DNA from: Pictodentalium vernedei
Taxonomy: Eukaryota > Mollusca > Scaphopoda > Dentaliida > Dentaliidae
Length of the DNA stretch: 64,000 nt
Direction: 5' to 3'
Assembly: GCA_031216915.1 (NCBI GenBank)
Contig: CM062290.1
Location: forward strand, 254,369,597-254,433,596
Both the position numbers and the translations under genes were made by a program. Positions 54,249 to 64,000 of the stretch are shown here, piece after piece (the first letter of the stretch is position 1; each line of letters opens with the position of its first letter). The notes below the pieces were generated by a model that was not told the origin of the DNA, ran no database searches, and was given only the letters and a program-made list of their open reading frames with translations.

Positions 54249-54600
54249 TTGGTGTTTAAGGTCACATACTTATGCACAATGGCTAATCATGACCACGACA
54301 GTTTTACGGGTGGAGGAAGCCGGAGTACCCGGAGAGAACCACCGAGCATCGACGAGCAACTGTCAGCTCCTCAACATTCTAACTCTGTTCAAGCTCCGCT
54401 CAGCAGGGTTACATCGGTTGAAGACATATGCACCATCGACGTGCAGTACGCCTTAGTACACGGCGTGACCTGCCCCATTGAGGCAACCGGGATAAAGTGC
54501 CTTGCCCAAGGACACAATGCGGGCCGTCCCGGTCGGGGATCGAACTCGGGACCTCTAGCATAGAAGTCCAACAGTCTACCACTGAGCCATCGCTCTCCCG
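54212..54600 (-). mobile_element. tRNA-headed SINE, full length
   Basis: Minus-strand head with TGGCTCAGTGGTAGAC and the B box GTTCGATCCC, the anticodon-arm remnant GACTTCTATGCTAGAGGTC, CCTTGGGCAAGGCACTTTA, shared body and (AAAT)n at 54212-54250. Flanks CATAGAATAG (54202-54211) and CAAAGAATAG (54601-54610). Confidence 0.92.
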
Positions 54601-54610
54601 CAAAGAATAG

Positions 54611-55497
54611 GTAAAACAGAACACAACAAGATTGGAGTGAGGGGGACAGGAATCAGCCCCCGGAGTTGAAGTTTTAAGGTGTTTCGCGAGCGCCGTGAAA
54701 CTTCAATACGGGTTGTTGCTTACTGCTCACCCCTACCCCACCACACTCAACCACGAACTCTATCTGAGTTGTGTTCTGTGTTTATGCCAGGATTCATCTT
54801 AGTTTAATCTGTACTTATTAGCAGAGTATAAAAGTACAATTTGAACGATGCATTACTACAGATACGGAAATTTATTCAACATCAGGCTAAAAAGCTAATG
54901 CTCGATTAAATTTTAATTAAGTGAATGAAGCCAAGACCTAAAAAGAAAAACACCACCTTTGGTGGTCTGTTTATTTTTATGTGGTTCTATTGTTTTGCAT
55001 CGAAGCATTCCATTGGCTCAAACTTGCATTCCAAAGCATTCTTGCATGCTACAGGCCGGATTCTACAAGTTGTTTTCCTAATTTATTTCTCAGTGTTTTT
55101 ATTCAATCGATAACGTTGACTACACGAAAATCGTGGCATATTACTGTAGGTACAATCAGACGGTAAGAGATGTTCAGCAATTATTTCCCATGAAGCAGCT
55201 AGAAATTTAATGATTTCAATATGTTTTGACAGGGCTCAGTAAGCTCTGTCAAACAAAACTGAATTGCCTAAATGCCCAGATTCATAATGGGAAAAATGTA
55301 TGTGCCACTTGGAATTGTGATATTTCGACACCTGATTCAGAGAGTTAAACCACATACACATATATGGTTTAGCCTATTTAATTTACACAAATCGACATGG
55401 GTGTTTTATTTTTTTTACTAACAAGCCCAATACCCAAAAGAATTGATGTCCCGATTTGTGGATTGATGTAACATGTTTTGTAAATCTTTCTTTTCAG
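54611..55497. other. no gene seen
   Basis: Unassigned. Small hairpins GAAGTTTTAAGG..GAAACTTC (54666-54703) and GTTTTGACAGGGCT/AGCTCTGTCAAAC (55206-55247). Confidence 0.4.
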
Positions 55498-55572
55498 GTG
55501 ACTCTCTCTGTGTATGTTAGCGGCAAACCTCTAAATGGTGCAGAACAGTATCCGATTATCTTTTTCGGATAA
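55498..55572 (+). CDS. unrecognised small gene, last exon
   Basis: A strong acceptor (TCTTTCTTTTCAG) is followed by 24 codons, VTLSVYVSGKPLNGAEQYPI and IFFG, then TAA at 55570-55572. It starts in phase 0, as needed after exon 2 (46832), though further exons between them cannot be excluded. AATAAA is 62 bp after the stop. Exon and terminator together make a credible 3' end; linkage to exons 1-2 is inferred from strand and phase. Confidence 0.45.
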   Translation: MTLSVYVSGKPLNGAEQYPIIFFG

Positions 55573-55633
55573 TGACACATGGCAGGGTAGAATCTGATTA
55601 ACACACGTTACTTTGTATGGGTGAAGGCTTCGA

Positions 55634-55639
55634 AATAAA
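55634..55639 (+). terminator. polyadenylation signal AATAAA
   Basis: Lies 62 bp after the TAA of the last exon at 55498-55572. Confidence 0.55.
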
Positions 55640-55984
55640 GCATTTCTAACCTCATCGATCTCCACTTGAAGAAGAAACGCCAAACGTTCTCATTTGTGTC
55701 CGCATCTGCTCTACCCGGAATCGACGAGATAGTTTGCATAATTATCGGCATTCAAGTCGCTGAAGCCGTTTCTTCTCATGCAGTGAATAGAATTTGGGAT
55801 TCCCCTACCAACGTTAACAAATTTTGGGGATTTCACGGTCGGGCCAGATATGTATTTCTTAAATTCTGGTTATGAGGAAAACTTTTTGATTGAATGATCG
55901 GAGGAACTACAAGCTTCGATCCAAGGAGAGAAGTATGACCGCACCACTAGTTCAGTTTGGAGGTTACATTATCACAAATTTGAG

Positions 55985-56218
55985 GAATTCGGTAGATTAT
56001 ACTCTGAGCTGTCGCCACATTGAGAGGAAGCAGTGCCACTAAATATTCCCCGTGCTATAATGTTTACATTTTCAGGAAACGGCTCATTTTGTGTACAAAT
56101 CGTCTCTCTCCTCTTTGGATTGTCAACGCATTTCCAGTAGTAGGCGATGTCTAGGGACATACTTTGTCGATTCAGGACTAATACTAGCAGCATTGTAATA
56201 CATATCACCTGTAAGTGT
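55985..56218 (-). CDS. possible secretory exon upstream of the lectin
   Basis: Minus-strand frame ICITMLLVLVLNRQ has a hydrophobic start followed by SMSLDIAYYWKCVDNPKRRE and ENVNIIARGIFSGTASSQCG. The ATG (about 56195) has A at -3. A donor-like AAA|GTATGT after LNRQ ends in phase 1, which would fit the lectin exon at 51349; reading on to a weak donor near 55990 would give a longer Cys-containing segment instead. Another open piece with HCMRRNG lies at 55750-55870. All of this is tentative; the signal peptide would be short. Confidence 0.25.
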
Positions 56219-56288
56219 CGGTAGAATTTGGCTAGCACAACGCAACAGGGACAAGCGTTCTACCAGATCGGTAGATTAAATTATAAGT

Positions 56289-56424
56289 GCACTCTAACAT
56301 CAGTTGGGTTAAAAATCAACCCAAATCAACTGGGTTCAATGAATATAAACCGTATTGGGTTTATAGTCACTCAACAACCCAGTTAATTTGGGTTGATTTG
56401 TAACCCAACCAATTTTAGAGTGTT
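56289..56424 (+). mobile_element. short TIR element with TA-type ends (copy 2)
   Basis: GCACTCTAACATCAGTTGGG and the inverse CCAACCAATTTTAGAGTGT. Internal 'aaaaatcaacccaaatcaac' pairs with 'aatttgggttgatttgtaac'. Same family as 4776-4909. Confidence 0.78.
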
Positions 56425-56439
56425 CATCTTTTCAAGTGT

Positions 56440-56905
56440 GTCTCCATTAAAAGCATATACTTCAGTTTTCATAGTTGAGATAACTTCGAATTTGGTCGCT
56501 TTGATATACTATCAATGCATTTTTCCAACCTGAAGCGTGTCTCCCCAAAGTTTATATCTGGATACTGGATATAAAATCATTCATGTTTTTTCAGCGTTGA
56601 GTTTAACAGGCCATTGCTGCGCCCAAGTACTGATCTGTTTGATGTCATTGTTGAAAATGTCAGCCACGTCTGTAGGCCCTGATTGTCTATTTGTTAAATA
56701 ATGTCATCAGCAAATAACCATATGACGGATTTACTGTTTCAAAGATATCATTAATATAGACTAAACATACTGAACCTCGCGAAATACCAACTTTTACTTC
56801 TTTATTCTTCGAGATGCAACAAACCATTCACTGCAACAGGCTGCTTACTTTTTGTTAAATATCTGTTGGAACAATGGGAGAGAGGACTCATAAAACCACC
56901 ATATT
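56440..56905 (-). pseudogene. non-LTR reverse transcriptase remnant
   Basis: Minus-strand fragments in several frames read RGSVCLVYINDIFETVN, YGYLLADD-like (near 56710), DVADIFNNDIKQISTWAQQW and VKLNAEKT. These are the palm and following blocks of a Jockey/I/CR1-like reverse transcriptase. Frameshifts and stops are frequent. Confidence 0.7.
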
Positions 56906-56929
56906 GTTTGATTGCTACAACCCACTTTG

Positions 56930-57885
56930 TAATAAAAGTTGCAAAATGTTATAATTATTACAAAGTGCAACTACTTGGACGGGAAAACCGTTGCAATATG
57001 TAATAACTATTACAAAATACAACTACATGGACGGGAAAACGTTGCAAAACGTTGCTTCCTCCTTTCAGTGGTGCTATGCAAAATACTATAAGGATACAAT
57101 TAAGAATTTGCAAACAAAGTTTAAACAAAGAAATCATAACATTCGTCATCCTACGATGATAATTTAGCAAACGTAGACACCACGCCCAAACATCATGACC
57201 AACCTCTTTGTCGCAGTCTAAACGATACGAACTTCACGATGGGACTTGTTGCCGCCCTCAGGTGTTATGATAAGTAGTGGAGGGAGTCCTATAGGCAGGT
57301 TGTTTCTTGTCTACCTTGAAGCCCCGTCTTTCCGCTGGCGAAAATGATTCACCAATACTCTAATCCTAGAAAAGTAATGATACGATCGTCATTCTCTATC
57401 ATGTGTCACATAATTGGCTCTCAGTTCATTCCTTCAGTCACAGTCTGTTTGCAATCACCCCATCTTCTTCCAGGAGGTGGCAGGTAGACAGAAAATCTGG
57501 CTATGCCACTCCCCACGGTATACTACTCATTACATTTGTGCAATATTTTTATTTGTAATCATTTTACATGTATGTGTACCGTGAATAAAGAATCTGAATC
57601 TGATAAACTTTTTTTTTAAAGGGCCACTTCTTTTCCAAGGGGCAATTAGAAGCTAATTCATATTATTATACAACTATTAAAATAAATTTGTTTCTCTATG
57701 ATTCTACAACTGTCTTCGGGTATGTTATATGCATTTCCTCGTGTATTTGAGCGAGTTTCTTATATGTTCGAGTCTTATTACAAAATGCAACTACATAGAC
57801 TGGAAAAACGTTGCAAAATGTAATAAATGTTACAAAATGCAACTACATAAACTGGAAAAAATGTTACAAAACGTAATAAAATATT
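56930..57885. repeat. two clusters of ~55-bp hairpin units
   Basis: Clusters at 56935-57060 (about 2.5 units) and 57772-57885 (2 units) contain TTGCAAAATGTAATAA, TATTACAAAATGCAAC and 'tacatggacgggaaaa'. Each unit is itself an inverted repeat (TTGCAAAATGT/ACAAAATGCAA). The 700 bp between the clusters show no gene, apart from an AATAAA at 57584. Confidence 0.7.
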
Positions 57886-57989
57886 TTCAAGCAGAGCAAA
57901 CAAACTAATGCATTGCATTATACAGTTATTAATAGCAAATTGTATCGGAATGTCTTAACCAATGTGTGTTGTTTATAGAGATGACCACT

Positions 57990-58555
57990 GGCGATCAGTA
58001 GTGGCGAAATGGCTAGTGATCGTCTATGACGATCTCCAGTGATCGTTGGGAGCGATATGAGGATTAGAGGGCTATGACTACAGCCGCACTGAGGCCTCTC
58101 CTCACACCCCTCACATTCTCGTACGGAGAGATGATCGCAGGTGATCGCCTAATGATCGCTTATGGCGGTCTCCAGTGATCGTTACTAGCGATCACAAGTG
58201 ATCAACTCTCCGTATGAGGATGAGAGGGTTGCGAGGAGATGCCTAATTCAGTCCTCACATCATAGCCCTCACATCCATATCTCGCTCCCAATGATCACTA
58301 AAGATCACAGACATCCCTACTGACTGGCAATAGCGATATCTAGTGATTGTTGGGGCGAGATGGGGATGTGAGGGCTACGTTGTGAGGCCACTGCCCTCTC
58401 ATCCTCATAAGGAAGAAGATTATTGGTGATCGCCAGCGGCGATCACTATGGATGCCTAGTGATCGCCGATGGTGCTCTCTAGTGACTGTTGGGGCGAGAT
58501 GAGGATCTGAGGGCAATGAGGAGAGACCTCATTGAGGCAACACCTCATAGACCTC
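57990..58555. repeat. GATC-rich degenerate tandem array
   Basis: Four to five units with 'agtgatcg.ctatggcgatct', 'ccagtgatcgttggg', 'gcgagatgaggat' and 'gagggctatgaggaga'. GATC occurs about 20 times in 560 bp. Phrases such as 'tcctcatacgga' occur in both orientations, so some units are inverted. Confidence 0.7.
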
Positions 58556-58880
58556 ATTGGTTTCCCAGTAGTCCGACGGAGAGCGCACAGTCGCTGCCCC
58601 GTCCAGAAACCCTGGCCTGCTTTACTTGACCTAGTGACCCGGCGACCCAGAGACCTCCAACCAGTGGCCCGACCGAGAGCGACAGAGTCCCCCTCACTCC
58701 CAACGGTGAACCTATCTCAGAAGCCCTCCAACCAGTGACCCGGCCGAGCGACACAGTGCCCCAACCCTGCTCCCAACGTTGACACTGTCCTAGAAGTCCT
58801 CTAACCAGTCAACGGACCTAGAGTTACACAGTCGTACCTCCCTCTGCCCCCAATAGTGACTCTATACCAGAAGCCACCAA
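58556..58880 (+). repeat. GC-rich tandem array, ~75-85-bp units
   Basis: Four units with 'cctccaaccagtgacccg', 'ccgagagcgacacagtcccc', 'ctcccaacggtgaac' and 'agaagccct'. It is the most GC-rich segment in the window. Opposite-strand frames at 58532-58754 come from the array. Confidence 0.75.
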
Positions 58881-60265
58881 CCACCACTACAGCAGACAAG
58901 AGCTATTAGTCTATATTTGTTGGCATCAAAGGGATCATTTTATTTTGGAAATGAGCTTCATATTCGTCTAGAGGAAAAATATTTTTTTCTCACATCACCT
59001 TCCTGTACAGTTGAAACTGGTATTTCAATCAGTTACTTTTTAATTTTGATTTTTGGAGTACGGTTTAGAATTTTAAGCCTAAATCTGGAAATTAGTTGTG
59101 CAAACACGGTCGGTCATCAAATACGTCCATTAGTTCATTTAACACCAGGGGCATTACTCGGCGCGATTTGAAATGTTTTCCTGGGAAGTGTTTAGAAGGT
59201 TTTCGGCACAATTGACGATTGTGGTTATCAACACATTATCCGGGCATATGTTGACTGCGAAACGTTGGAAGGTGAAAAAGCGGCTTTACATATGGAGACG
59301 TTTGGGATCACTTATAAAACAGTCTGAATCGGATACTAGAGACCGTCATTTGAAGGACGTAGTGTGTGTGTGACCCACGTCGAAGCATCAAATCTTATCT
59401 TTTAAGAAAGGCTTTAAAATTTAATTATTATTAACACGATTACAAAAAGAAAAAGAGAGAATCGATAACTCAGACTCAGATTCTGACGAAAATATCCCGA
59501 CTGGAAAAAATGCCTCCGCACCCGCATACCACGTTAGGGGCGACCATGTATTTCAACAGTCTAGACTTCAGCTACTGTTCACATATTCGTCAACGAAATC
59601 CCGCCCGCCTCACAAACAGGCAACCTTATAACATATCCCATAGATTATTTTATAAAATTCTTCATTGTCTTTTATCCTTAACAAACTGAGAGTGAAGAAC
59701 CAACAACGAGCGGAGATTTTCAAATGAAAGCATGACTGATTTTAAACATTTCTTGCAAATCGCGACTCCAGATGTTCAAAAGCTTATCAGTGTTTTGAAT
59801 CACAATGACCTTTTAGATGCATTTGTCTTGCCACCATGTGCGGTCACATTTTACTGAGCTCCTGATCTATTGTTTATTTTTAAAGACTATCTTTTTGCCG
59901 AAGACTTACAAAATGTTGTGCAAATGGATCCAAGGTATTATTACTTTTTGAAGAACTCTTTTGGGCATTTTCCCTCTCCACTTCATATGTAATAATAACA
60001 CTTTGGCTGGCCGCTGATTTGTTGTGGTTCCCAGTTGAGGAGGCATTAATTAATCATGTGCTCCCTATCCCTAGACCTCGTCTCTCCTTCCAACCCCAGA
60101 AACGAACTGTTTGATGACACCCCGTACCTTGTTCTTCCCAATCTCTCCGATAAGTATACTAACCCGTCCTTTGTGTCACCCATTATCCACATGTCTTTAC
60201 TCTGTAGTACTGTTGCTGTATCCAAAGATTAATTAATCACCCACAGGCCATTATGCACTAACAGC
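58881..60265. other. no firm gene; two coding-like scraps
   Basis: 59450-59520 reads NSDSDSDENIPTGKN in one frame, acidic like the start of some transposases and similar to 29350. 59704-59856 reads ERRFSNESMTDFKHFLQIA and continues to a stop at 59854-59856. Neither has a recognised family. Confidence 0.3.
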
Positions 60266-60266
60266 T

Positions 60267-60400
60267 CAACCTTTGAACCCGAAAGACCGTTTGCCGGTTC
60301 AGAAAGGTGATACGACCTGAATTCATGGAGTAGATAGTTGTTCAGGTGAAATTGTGTGGTGGACCAATCAAGATATTCAATAATATTGATAATATTAATT
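60267..60400 (+). repeat. decayed family B MITE end
   Basis: 'aacctttgaacccgaaagac' and '.gtggaccaatcaagatattcaa' match the left half of the copies at 474 and 31756. The right half is absent. Confidence 0.5.
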
Positions 60401-60413
60401 GTTCGTTCCCCAG

Positions 60414-60592
60414 GTAATGAATATATTATAGACTACCAGTTGATGACTCTGAACCGGTATGCCATATACCATCAGGATCCAAAAGATTCAACGTGCCATG
60501 TTTTCAATGCGGACTCACCTAAAATATCATACATAAAAATCAATGATGATCTTGGAAAACCAGAGGAAAAAGTAGGGACCCAGAATGGCTGA
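60414..60592 (+). CDS. possible terminal exon, unrecognised
   Basis: The acceptor TGTTCGTTCCCCAG is followed by an open frame, NEYIIDYQLMTLNRYAIYHQ, then DPKDSTCHVFNADSPKISYI to a TGA. Codon and residue use look protein-like and clearly differ from the other frames. The acceptor lies at the edge of a decayed MITE. No upstream exon or near AATAAA is seen (the nearest is at about 60973). Confidence 0.28.
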
Positions 60593-61729
60593 TGCCGATG
60601 CTGGTAGGAATCTAAACATCCGATGTTTGAAACCACTAACTGTTGTGGTGCGACGATTCATCCACCTTCCGTGACTCCCTGCTCTACACATCGTATCGGG
60701 AAATGTACCAGATAAACGCGCGAGATGCAAAGCAAGACGAAAAGGCGGACTAGATATCTAAAATGTAAAACCGATGTAAAATTGCGCCCCCCTCCCACAC
60801 CCATACACATACTTCAAACGCATACAACACATAAATGACAGATACTGGCACATACACTCATGACAATGGTTCGCCGTCCTTGTTTAACTCGAAAGGGTGC
60901 ATAACTTGTAGGTTACAACAATACACTTTATGGAAGCAAAAGATCCCACAAGGGATTTTACCTCAATATTTAATAAAGCATAAGATGAAGGGGATCAGCT
61001 GATTGGGGCATTATTTATTGAATTTGAAATGTTAAATAAAATTGTTTCCATGTCTATTTTGGAAAAGACCTAAATTATTTGCATCGGCTGTCGTTTCAAA
61101 ATTGTGAGAGTTGAAAAAATGGTGGCGGGGAAAAAGTAAAACATGCCTTTTCAATTGAAAGCGAAACTCGACCCTAGTTGGGAAATCACCAACTTTGAAC
61201 ACAAAAAGCACACGGCAACACATATTATTGTCATGTTCACCTTTTAATGAGATGATATACTAGGTGGATAGCTGACTGTTTTCAACCAAATGAGCTTGAT
61301 GAGCTTAGGGGACGGGAAACTCTGTCGCCAATACAAACCATTAATGTATTGTAACCTTAAGCTGAGTCATTATACCAGTCATTCTACGAAGAGAGCTTCT
61401 TTTAGCTCAAAATACACTAAATATTTAAAGTTTGAAGTGATGGAATGCATTCGTTTGTATATTATAAGGGTGTCACGATTCTTTCACCGACCTTATTTGT
61501 ACTGTGTCGGATGAAAGAAGACGGATAGGCCGGAGAAAACCATCTCGCATCTGCTACCTACTACATTACTTCCCAACTTACTGAACCGGCTCAAATAGCA
61601 CTCTTAACTTTGAATATAATTTACATATGTATTGAACTCGCATACAGGCCATCCACGCAGCGCGGGAAAAGATCCGAACATTTCCCATCAATCGGAGATT
61701 GTATTAATAGTTCATAAGAATAAGTCCAA
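60593..61729. other. no gene seen
   Basis: Unassigned. Confidence 0.45.
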
Positions 61730-62170
61730 GAGTCAATCGAGCAGTAACTGGAACGCCCATTGCTCGAACGACTCGAATCTCATCGAGCAAATGAGCTACT
61801 GAGCAAGTACTCGAACGAGTGTTTCCACATACTGTTCTACGACTTATCTCGGTATTTGCGGATACCTATAACATGGCTCCTATACAGCTCCTAGCTCATA
61901 TGCGGCTGCTGACTCATATGCAGATCTTGGTCTCTAGACCATGCATCACCTTCATAGCTTCAATGTCACCATTTGTCGATAAAAACAACCATCTGTCCTA
62001 TGATGAACCTGTATTGTATTCAATTTTAGTATGGTATTCTATCAACCTTGTAGTCTCATACCATAACTGCCTTGTATCATTATTATTGGCTACCACTATT
62101 CTGTCCTGCGCTAGAGTGTTCCAACCATTATTAACTCTTTTAAACTGTAATTGTATGTCTTCAAAACGAA
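61730..62170 (-). repeat. copy of the dispersed TCGAGCAA / 'aggagc' repeat
   Basis: TCGAACGACTCGAATCTCAT, TCGAGCAAATGAGC and TACTCGAACGAGT (61755-61825) precede 'ggctcctatacagctcctag' and 'cttcatagct', in the same relation as at 14785-15000 and, reversed, at 4070-4320. The 118-codon frame at 61819-62175 is part of it. Confidence 0.6.
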
Positions 62171-62259
62171 ATTAGGTTTGGTAAAGAGGCTACATTAATC
62201 TATATTAATATCTCGCTTATACAAATATGCGCTTATAAATATATACAAGTTTAATAGCT

Positions 62260-63997
62260 ATCTCCCTAGACATCCATCTCCAGAGGTTGGAGTTGGGGAT
62301 TAACTACCAGCAGCCGGGTTGACGGCTCTTGATTGTCCTTGCATAAGTCAACTGCCCTACGCCATGATACAGGCACAAATTTCGCAATATCCTGACAGTT
62401 TGTTTTTTGCCTTCGTCCGTACCATTCCCCGACCCAAGGACAAATCCAACAAATATCGTTCACTTTCCAGAATAAAGGATTCCACTGATTCAAATAGGTG
62501 TGTATTTTCATTTTTTGTTTCTTAGGGGTTCTCAAGTAAAATAATGTCTATATCGCGTATTGTGTCTATCTTAATGAACAGGTTTTGTCAGGGAACATCG
62601 AAGCGTGGACATTCGACGACAAAATGTTCGGCATCTCCATATCAGTGGCCACATGCGCATTTGGAGTAAACTGTAATGAACCTTTCATATTTATGAACTT
62701 GCTAGTCACTACATCTCAATCGCACTCTATACTGCAATAATTGCCCTAAGCTTATGCCAGAACTATAATAACTTGGAATGCATTGGTCTCTCTGTCTAAC
62801 TAAATTTTTATAATGTTATCACGTTTTCAGAGTTTTAAATGTCTTGGTCTAAACCATTTCAAAGCCTAACGGCAGATGGTACGAATAAGTCTGAATGGTT
62901 TTTAGTATTACATTTTATTTCCCGTAAAAGATAGGTGTGTAGATGGTATCTGGATATCTCGGAAACTGTACTTGGAAGTAAAATAGATAGGTACGATAGA
63001 TCCCTTGTATAATTTTAAACAGTGTTATTAGTTTGTGCTTTTTCCTACGTTCCTTCAAGGGTGTGAACCCCGTTTGTTTGTATGGTAGCTAGTGGCTTGT
63101 TCCTTTGTGTGACGGGCACCTGGCTGTAGATTTTTGAGCATTTCTGTTTTCACTCGAGAGCATTTATCCCAGATAATATCTGCATAATCAAAATTAGGGA
63201 GAATAAAGTTGGTGTAAATGGTTTGAAGGGCTGTACGTGAAAGTTTACATTTAAGATTGCGAAGGCAATTTATCACGGGAATAATTTTATTAATTGTGTT
63301 ATCAGTGTGTGTGTCCCTTGAACCAAATTTCCAGAAATTGATTCCAAAATGTTTATGTATTTCAGCCTCATTAATTGGGCGCCCAAGTAGATAAAGCAAT
63401 GTTCAAGCTAGCGCCGTATTTTTACGGGTGATTGTTAACGTCACTTTCTTCTCCGAGCTGAATTTAACTTGCCATTTGTTTGCCCACAGACCTGTTTTCC
63501 GAAGATCGTCATATAATACCTTACCTACTTGGATGTGATTTTCGACGGTCAGAAACAACGAGGTATCATCTGCATAGAGACGGATGTTAGATGTAATATC
63601 ACTCACAATGTTATTAATATAAATGTTAAACAAAATGGGACCTAGAATAGAGCCTTGTGGGACGCCAGCCTGGATTATCATACTTTCAGAACTTTGACCA
63701 TTTATAATTACGGACTGAGTATGATTTGATGAGTAGCTTTCGAACCACTTTAATAGAATTCCCCTAACTCCAATTGTATGTAATTTGCGTATCATACCCG
63801 TGTGTCAAACTCTGTCAAAAGCTTTACTTATATCACAAAAGACAAATCTCACGACTTTTTCTTCGCACAAAGTCACTCTAATATAGCTATCAATATCGAC
63901 AAGTGGGAAAATTGTTCCATCACCATTTGTAAAACCCGACTACAGACTGGTAAGAGCATTATTACGTGACAGGAAAATCCTTTACTTATGCAACTAG
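62260..63997 (-). pseudogene. non-LTR retrotransposon, reverse transcriptase and 3' part (broken)
   Basis: From the right edge: FVFCDISKAFDRV, a stop, HTIGVRGILLKWFESYSSN, AGVPQGSILGPILFNIYIN, IRLYADDTSLFL (catalytic ADD) and WANKWQVKFSSEK, with a stop at 63403. The next frame has LSRTALQTIYTNFILPNFDY and LKNLQPGARH. Then, with more stops, RRKKHKLITLFKI and a C-terminal Cys-His segment, CACGH...HFVVECPRFDV (62585-62670). The CxCG...H....C pattern closes many Jockey/I-type ORF2 proteins. The 5' part runs off the window. Confidence 0.85.
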
Positions 63998-64000
63998 TTA

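Noticed and set aside
55666-55875. 69-codon plus-strand frame after the AATAAA
   Set aside because: No splice context and it lies after the polyadenylation signal; the minus strand of the same stretch looks more protein-like.
1-64000. CRISPR array, operons or bacterial genes
   Set aside because: No spaced identical direct repeats with unique spacers, and the coding density and intron signals are those of an animal genome.

Overview
The window looks like repeat-dense nuclear DNA of an invertebrate animal. Introns have GT-AG ends, there are AATAAA signals, tRNA- and 5S-headed SINEs, non-LTR retrotransposon wrecks, MITEs with TA, TTAA and 8-bp target duplications, and almost no long open frames. 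A marine mollusc is my best guess from the general character of the repeats, but this is inference. Nothing suggests a bacterial or organelle sequence.

Host genes are few. The best supported is a secreted-type C-type lectin on the minus strand. Its last two exons (51170-51349 and 43240-43466) join in phase 1 across a 7.7 kb intron and end with a polyadenylation signal at 43194-43199. A small unrecognised plus-strand gene is interleaved with it: exon 1 at 46516-46588, exon 2 at 46711-46832, and a phase-compatible last exon at 55498-55572 with AATAAA at 55634. If both models hold, the two genes overlap antiparallel between 46.5 and 51.3 kb. Weaker candidates are a TATA-driven mini-transcript (22917-23413), an exon at 60414-60592, a possible secretory exon at 55985-56218 and a 237-codon frame ending at 38377.

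0-10 kb: dispersed tandem and hairpin repeats, a TA-type MITE, two TTAA palindromic MITEs, a TIR element beside a tRNA-headed SINE, and an older foldback element split by another SINE. 10-16 kb: the most unusual part. A decayed multi-exon-like or frameshifted gene of a Cys/His-rich family (10054-13631) is interrupted by a foldback element whose arms (10349-10891 and 12018-12991) enclose the C-terminal part of a family B DNA polymerase. A second inverted structure built of 60-bp subrepeats (13632-16130) follows. 16-36 kb: Tc1-like transposase wreck, reverse transcriptase wreck, large palindromes, 5S-rRNA-derived SINEs, a two-copy 600-bp element, TTAA MITEs and a hAT-type MITE with an 8-bp duplication. 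36-43 kb: TA MITEs, microsatellites and minisatellites. 43-56 kb: the two interleaved genes, with SINEs, MITEs, tandem repeats and an antisense CR1-like remnant in their introns. 56-64 kb: two further reverse transcriptase remnants, GATC-rich and GC-rich tandem arrays, and another copy of the dispersed repeat seen near 2-4 kb and 14 kb.

The general picture is a gene-poor region remodelled by nested insertion of hairpin-forming elements. Coordinates of repeat borders are by eye; only those with stated duplications are precise.
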